DNA from: Taxillus chinensis
Taxonomy: Eukaryota > Streptophyta > Magnoliopsida > Santalales > Loranthaceae
Assembly: GCA_023512835.1 (NCBI GenBank)
Contig: CM042086.1
Location: forward strand, 2,025,799-2,089,798
Reading direction: 5' to 3'
Length of the DNA stretch: 64,000 nt
The translations under genes and the position numbers were made by a program. Below the pieces are notes generated by a model. That model worked only from the letters and a program-made list of their open reading frames with translations. It ran no database searches and was not told where the DNA came from. Positions 61,304 through 64,000 of this stretch are shown here, in pieces. How positions within the stretch are numbered: position 1 is the stretch's first letter; each line of letters starts with the position of its first letter.

Positions 61304-63433
61304 ATGGTAGCCACAGAAGACAGCCACAGCCTGGACAACCTCGTCGCCGCAAGGAATCTGCTAAAGACAACCTTAGACGAATCAAAAGCGCTCTCTTCTG
61401 CCCTCCAAAAATCTACACCGTCTATGGTACTTGCCTTCCAACAACCCAACTCCACCTCCCCCGCCAAAACTCGTGCTGCCCTTCTACAGCTCCAAGCCCA
61501 CATTGACTGTGCCGTAGCACCCGCCGCCGCCGTTGTCGAGGTCTTCGTTGCCGTGCGCGGCCTGGAGAGGTCGCTCGCTTCTGACCCCTGTTCAGACCTG
61601 GCAACCTACCTCGGCCTCATGAACCGATACGAGGAGGGCCTGCGGTTCCTAGCCAGCAGCTGCAGCCTCGCAATCCGGTGGCTGGAGGACACCCCCGAGT
61701 TTCTCACCCACAAAAAGGCTAACGAGCCATGGTTGGAGAGCCTGAGCAAGTCGGTGGAGATTCTCCAGGAGCTGGTGGCAAGGAAGGAGCGCGCTTGGCT
61801 CCAAGGAGGCCCTCTCAGAACCGCAACGGACAGGCTCGAATTCGAATTCCGGCGAATAGTGGCCGAAATTGAAAACGACTCTCCCCTTCTTCTTCCACCC
61901 GCCATTGATCCGTCTGTAATCAACAAATTGGAAGCAATTCTCGAGAGACTAGCCATGTCAAAATGCGGTAGGTGCAGGGTCCCAAACTGCGTAGCCGCCT
62001 ATGTGGGGTCGAGAGTTGGGAACGCGAGAGCAATGCTGAGAGCTCTCGATTTGGACTACTTGCAAAAACCGGCATCAGAACCATCCCACCATGTGGAGTG
62101 CTCGGAGCTGGACATGGACCGGTGGTGCGAGCATTTGGAGTTCGCCGTGAAGCGAGTGTTGGAACCGGAGCTCAACCTCTGCCGACAGCTCTTCAGAAAC
62201 AAAAACAACGCAGGATCATCGGGCCACCAGCAGGAGGACGTTGGGTCGGTCTGTTTTGACAAGATAGTCACGGAGTCGGGTATTCTCCAAGATCTTCTCC
62301 GATTCGGGAACGATATGATCATCAGCGGAACCAGAGACAGCCCAATCAAGCTGTTGAAGCTGGTAGACATATTCGCTGTCGTCGACCGGCTGAGACCCGA
62401 TCTGGACAAGCTCTTCGGAGCCGGAGGAGGAAGCGCGTGCCTCCTCCGGATCCAAACACTGGCCAGTAATTTCATCGAACAGTTGGTGTGCGCTGCTCGC
62501 GGGATATTCTGGCAACTCTCGGCACAGGTGGCGTCGCAGCGGCAGACTCCTCCGCCTGGGGACGGCAGCGTTCCGAGGGTGGTGAGCTTCGTCGCCGACT
62601 ACTGCAACCTCCTCCTGGGAGAACATTACAAGCCAGCGCTGACGCAGATTCTAAGGATGGGTTCAACCTCGTCCTCATTGGACGAAGACGTTGTGGGGGA
62701 CGAGATCCGGAACGTCATGAAGGAACTGGATCTCAGCTTGAAGGAATGGGGAAACGCGTACGAGGAGGACAACGCCGCCGTCCTCAGCAGCATGTTCGCG
62801 ATGAACACCCGCCGGCATTTGTGGGCGGCGGCGTCGGGTGGGACGGAGGTGGGACGTCTGATGGGGGAGAGGTGGGTCGGAAGGAACGCACAGCTGGTCG
62901 ATTACCACCTCGATTTGTACATTCAACAGAGTTGGGGAAGTCAAGTCACGGCTGCGTTGAAGAATCACTCGTCGTCGGAGGAGGTTGGCGGTGTGGCCCT
63001 GAAGAAGAAGAAGAAGCGAGCGAGAGCGTTCTGCAAAATGGTACACCAAACGGTGAAAAGACAATCTGGGTATGTGGTTTGGGACAAGGGGTTGAGGGAG
63101 GAGATTCGGAAGCGGGCGGTGAAGGCGGTGGTGCCGGCGTACAGAAACTACGCGGTGGATCTTGATGGGGGCGGCGGCGACGGTGCCGGGAAGGGGATTT
63201 ACAGCGCAGAGGGTTTGGAGAAGATGGTGAGGTCTCTGTTCTGCCCAAACCCAAACCCAAATCAAGGGACTAGGAGGTGTAGTCTCGTCGGTGAAGAAGA
63301 AGAAGAGGTATTAGATTTCGATAGTCATAGTGGTAGCAGTAGCGGTAGTCCAATGTCACCCTCACGCCATTCATTTTCTTCATCATCCATCACTCCTGCT
63401 CGCGTGGGATTTGGAACCCCCAACGATAACTGA
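61304..63433 (+). CDS. EXO70G2: EXO70 exocyst subunit, probably G clade
   Basis: A single uninterrupted exon of 709 codons plus TGA, much richer in GC than its surroundings, as is usual for intronless plant EXO70 genes. The N-terminus (SLDNLVAARNLLKTTLDESK) and the leucine-rich helices after it match plant EXO70 starts. The EXO70 domain covers roughly residues 250-640, with RLRPDLDKLFG (about 362-372), FVADYCNLLLGEHYKPAL, and the conserved C-terminal block AFCKMVHQTVKRQSGYVVWD and KGLREEIRKRAVKAVVPAYR. A Lys-rich insertion (about 566-573) precedes that block, and a Ser/Glu-rich tail follows. Exocyst EXO70 tethers secretory vesicles by binding acidic lipids at the plasma membrane. The open frame extends upstream to an ATG at 61175 (43 more residues). 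I prefer 61304, where similarity begins. The clade rests on synteny and the N-terminus. Confidence 0.9.
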   Translation: MVATEDSHSLDNLVAARNLLKTTLDESKALSSALQKSTPSMVLAFQQPNSTSPAKTRAALLQLQAHIDCAVAPAAAVVEVFVAVRGLERSLASDPCSDLATYLGLMNRYEEGLRFLASSCSLAIRWLEDTPEFLTHKKANEPWLESLSKSVEILQELVARKERAWLQGGPLRTATDRLEFEFRRIVAEIENDSPLLLPPAIDPSVINKLEAILERLAMSKCGRCRVPNCVAAYVGSRVGNARAMLRALDLDYLQKPASEPSHHVECSELDMDRWCEHLEFAVKRVLEPELNLCRQLFRNKNNAGSSGHQQEDVGSVCFDKIVTESGILQDLLRFGNDMIISGTRDSPIKLLKLVDIFAVVDRLRPDLDKLFGAGGGSACLLRIQTLASNFIEQLVCAARGIFWQLSAQVASQRQTPPPGDGSVPRVVSFVADYCNLLLGEHYKPALTQILRMGSTSSSLDEDVVGDEIRNVMKELDLSLKEWGNAYEEDNAAVLSSMFAMNTRRHLWAAASGGTEVGRLMGERWVGRNAQLVDYHLDLYIQQSWGSQVTAALKNHSSSEEVGGVALKKKKKRARAFCKMVHQTVKRQSGYVVWDKGLREEIRKRAVKAVVPAYRNYAVDLDGGGGDGAGKGIYSAEGLEKMVRSLFCPNPNPNQGTRRCSLVGEEEEEVLDFDSHSGSSSGSPMSPSRHSFSSSSITPARVGFGTPNDN

Positions 63434-64000
63434 CATATTTATTTATCTTGAGCCTCCATGTAATATGTATTAGTCTCAGTATTAGGGCCGTAATTAATGG
63501 AGTGAAAAGCACCACAAACCACCATTGTTTAGTCATTGTTTGTTGTTTGATTAAAAGGAAAAAAAAAAAACAATCAAATGAACAAGCTCGCTCAATAAAT
63601 TTATTAAAAAATAATATCATTTATGAACAGTTTACGAATATTATTATTATATTTGTGAACATGTTCACAAATGTTCATAAATATATTATCGTTCGTGTTC
63701 GTAAAAATTTTTTATGAAAAAAAAATAATAAAATAATTAATATGTATAAAATTTATTTTTATTAAATATAAATATATTTTTTATTAAATATAATTTAATA
63801 AATATATACTTTGATATTATTATTAAATAAAAAATATATATATATTTTGATTTTTTTTGTTTATTATTACTATTATTATAATATTTTTATGAACTATATA
63901 TAGTAACTATTTAAACATATTAAACAAAGATAACACAACCTAAAAATTAATTAATTATACTTTTTTAAATAAGTTTACGATATCGATTCTTTTTATAGAT
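63434..64000. other. Downstream of EXO70, running into a dispersed repeat
   Basis: The EXO70 3' untranslated region is expected first. From about 63580 the sequence becomes very AT-rich and repeat-derived (see separate entry). No gene is seen. Confidence 0.6.
63580..64000. repeat. Diverged copy of the 9040-9432 repeat, cut by the window end
   Basis: It shares in order and orientation with the 9040 element: AAGCTCGC, a GTTCGTGAAC-type palindromic zone (TTTGTGAACATGTTCACAAA near 63650), AATTAATTATACTTTTTT, and AAGTTTACGATATCGATTCT at the very end of the window. The left terminal repeat is not recognisable and the right end lies outside. Confidence 0.65.

Noticed and set aside
61276..63265. Several long open frames antisense or out of frame within EXO70
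   Set aside because: They are shadow frames caused by high GC and few stops; only the 61304-63433 frame has EXO70 motifs.

Overview
This is a plant nuclear window, most likely from a flowering plant (eudicot or basal angiosperm). It has interrupted genes with GT-AG introns, AT-rich intergenic DNA, Ty1/copia, Ty3/gypsy and L1-type LINE remnants and many small hAT and Tourist-type elements. All protein matches are plant families. I cannot name the species. No tRNA, rRNA, CRISPR or organellar sequence was seen.

Six protein-coding genes can be modelled exon by exon, and every one closes in frame with GT-AG junctions. From left to right they are: (1) a FYVE zinc finger plus ankyrin protein, minus strand, 805-7759, 10 exons, 303 aa; (2) RUG3, a mitochondrial RCC1-like beta-propeller, minus strand, 11328-25532, 6 exons, 464 aa; (3) a class I alpha-1,2-mannosidase MNS1/MNS2, plus strand, 26016-40564, 14 exons, 577 aa; (4) an MTPC4/ZnT9-type cation diffusion facilitator, plus strand, 50532-56506, 13 exons, 461 aa; (5) an MSR1/MSR2 mannan-synthesis-related putative O-fucosyltransferase, minus strand, 57269-59983, 6 exons, 420 aa; (6) an intronless EXO70, probably G clade, plus strand, 61304-63433, 709 aa. 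RUG3 and MNS are head to head with 483 bp between start codons. MTPC4 and MSR converge, and MSR and EXO70 diverge. As I recall the Arabidopsis chromosome 1 order (At1g51590 MNS1, At1g51610 MTPC4, At1g51630 MSR2, At1g51640 EXO70G2), genes 3 to 6 form a conserved block.

The long introns and gene gaps are filled by mobile DNA, several pieces nested. A Tourist-like MITE (TTA target duplication) sits in a gypsy pol remnant in RUG3 intron 1. A complete 6.4 kb copia element (393 bp LTRs, GAATC duplication) sits inside an older hAT element (8 bp duplication AGTGAAAC) between MNS and MTPC4. A 1.17 kb terminal-inverted-repeat element split the middle unit of a 112 bp tandem repeat in MNS intron 7. An L1-type LINE remnant lies antisense in MNS intron 6, and degraded copia and LINE pieces lie in RUG3 intron 3. 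Five hAT-like short elements with 8 bp duplications were delimited.

Functionally, MNS (N-glycan trimming), MSR (mannan synthesis) and EXO70 (exocyst tethering) all act along the Golgi-to-surface route, while RUG3 and probably MTPC4 are mitochondrial. I regard the clustering as conserved gene order, not proof of a pathway cluster. I did not find a convincing new biological system. The most informative structures are the dated insertion nests and the FYVE-ankyrin gene.
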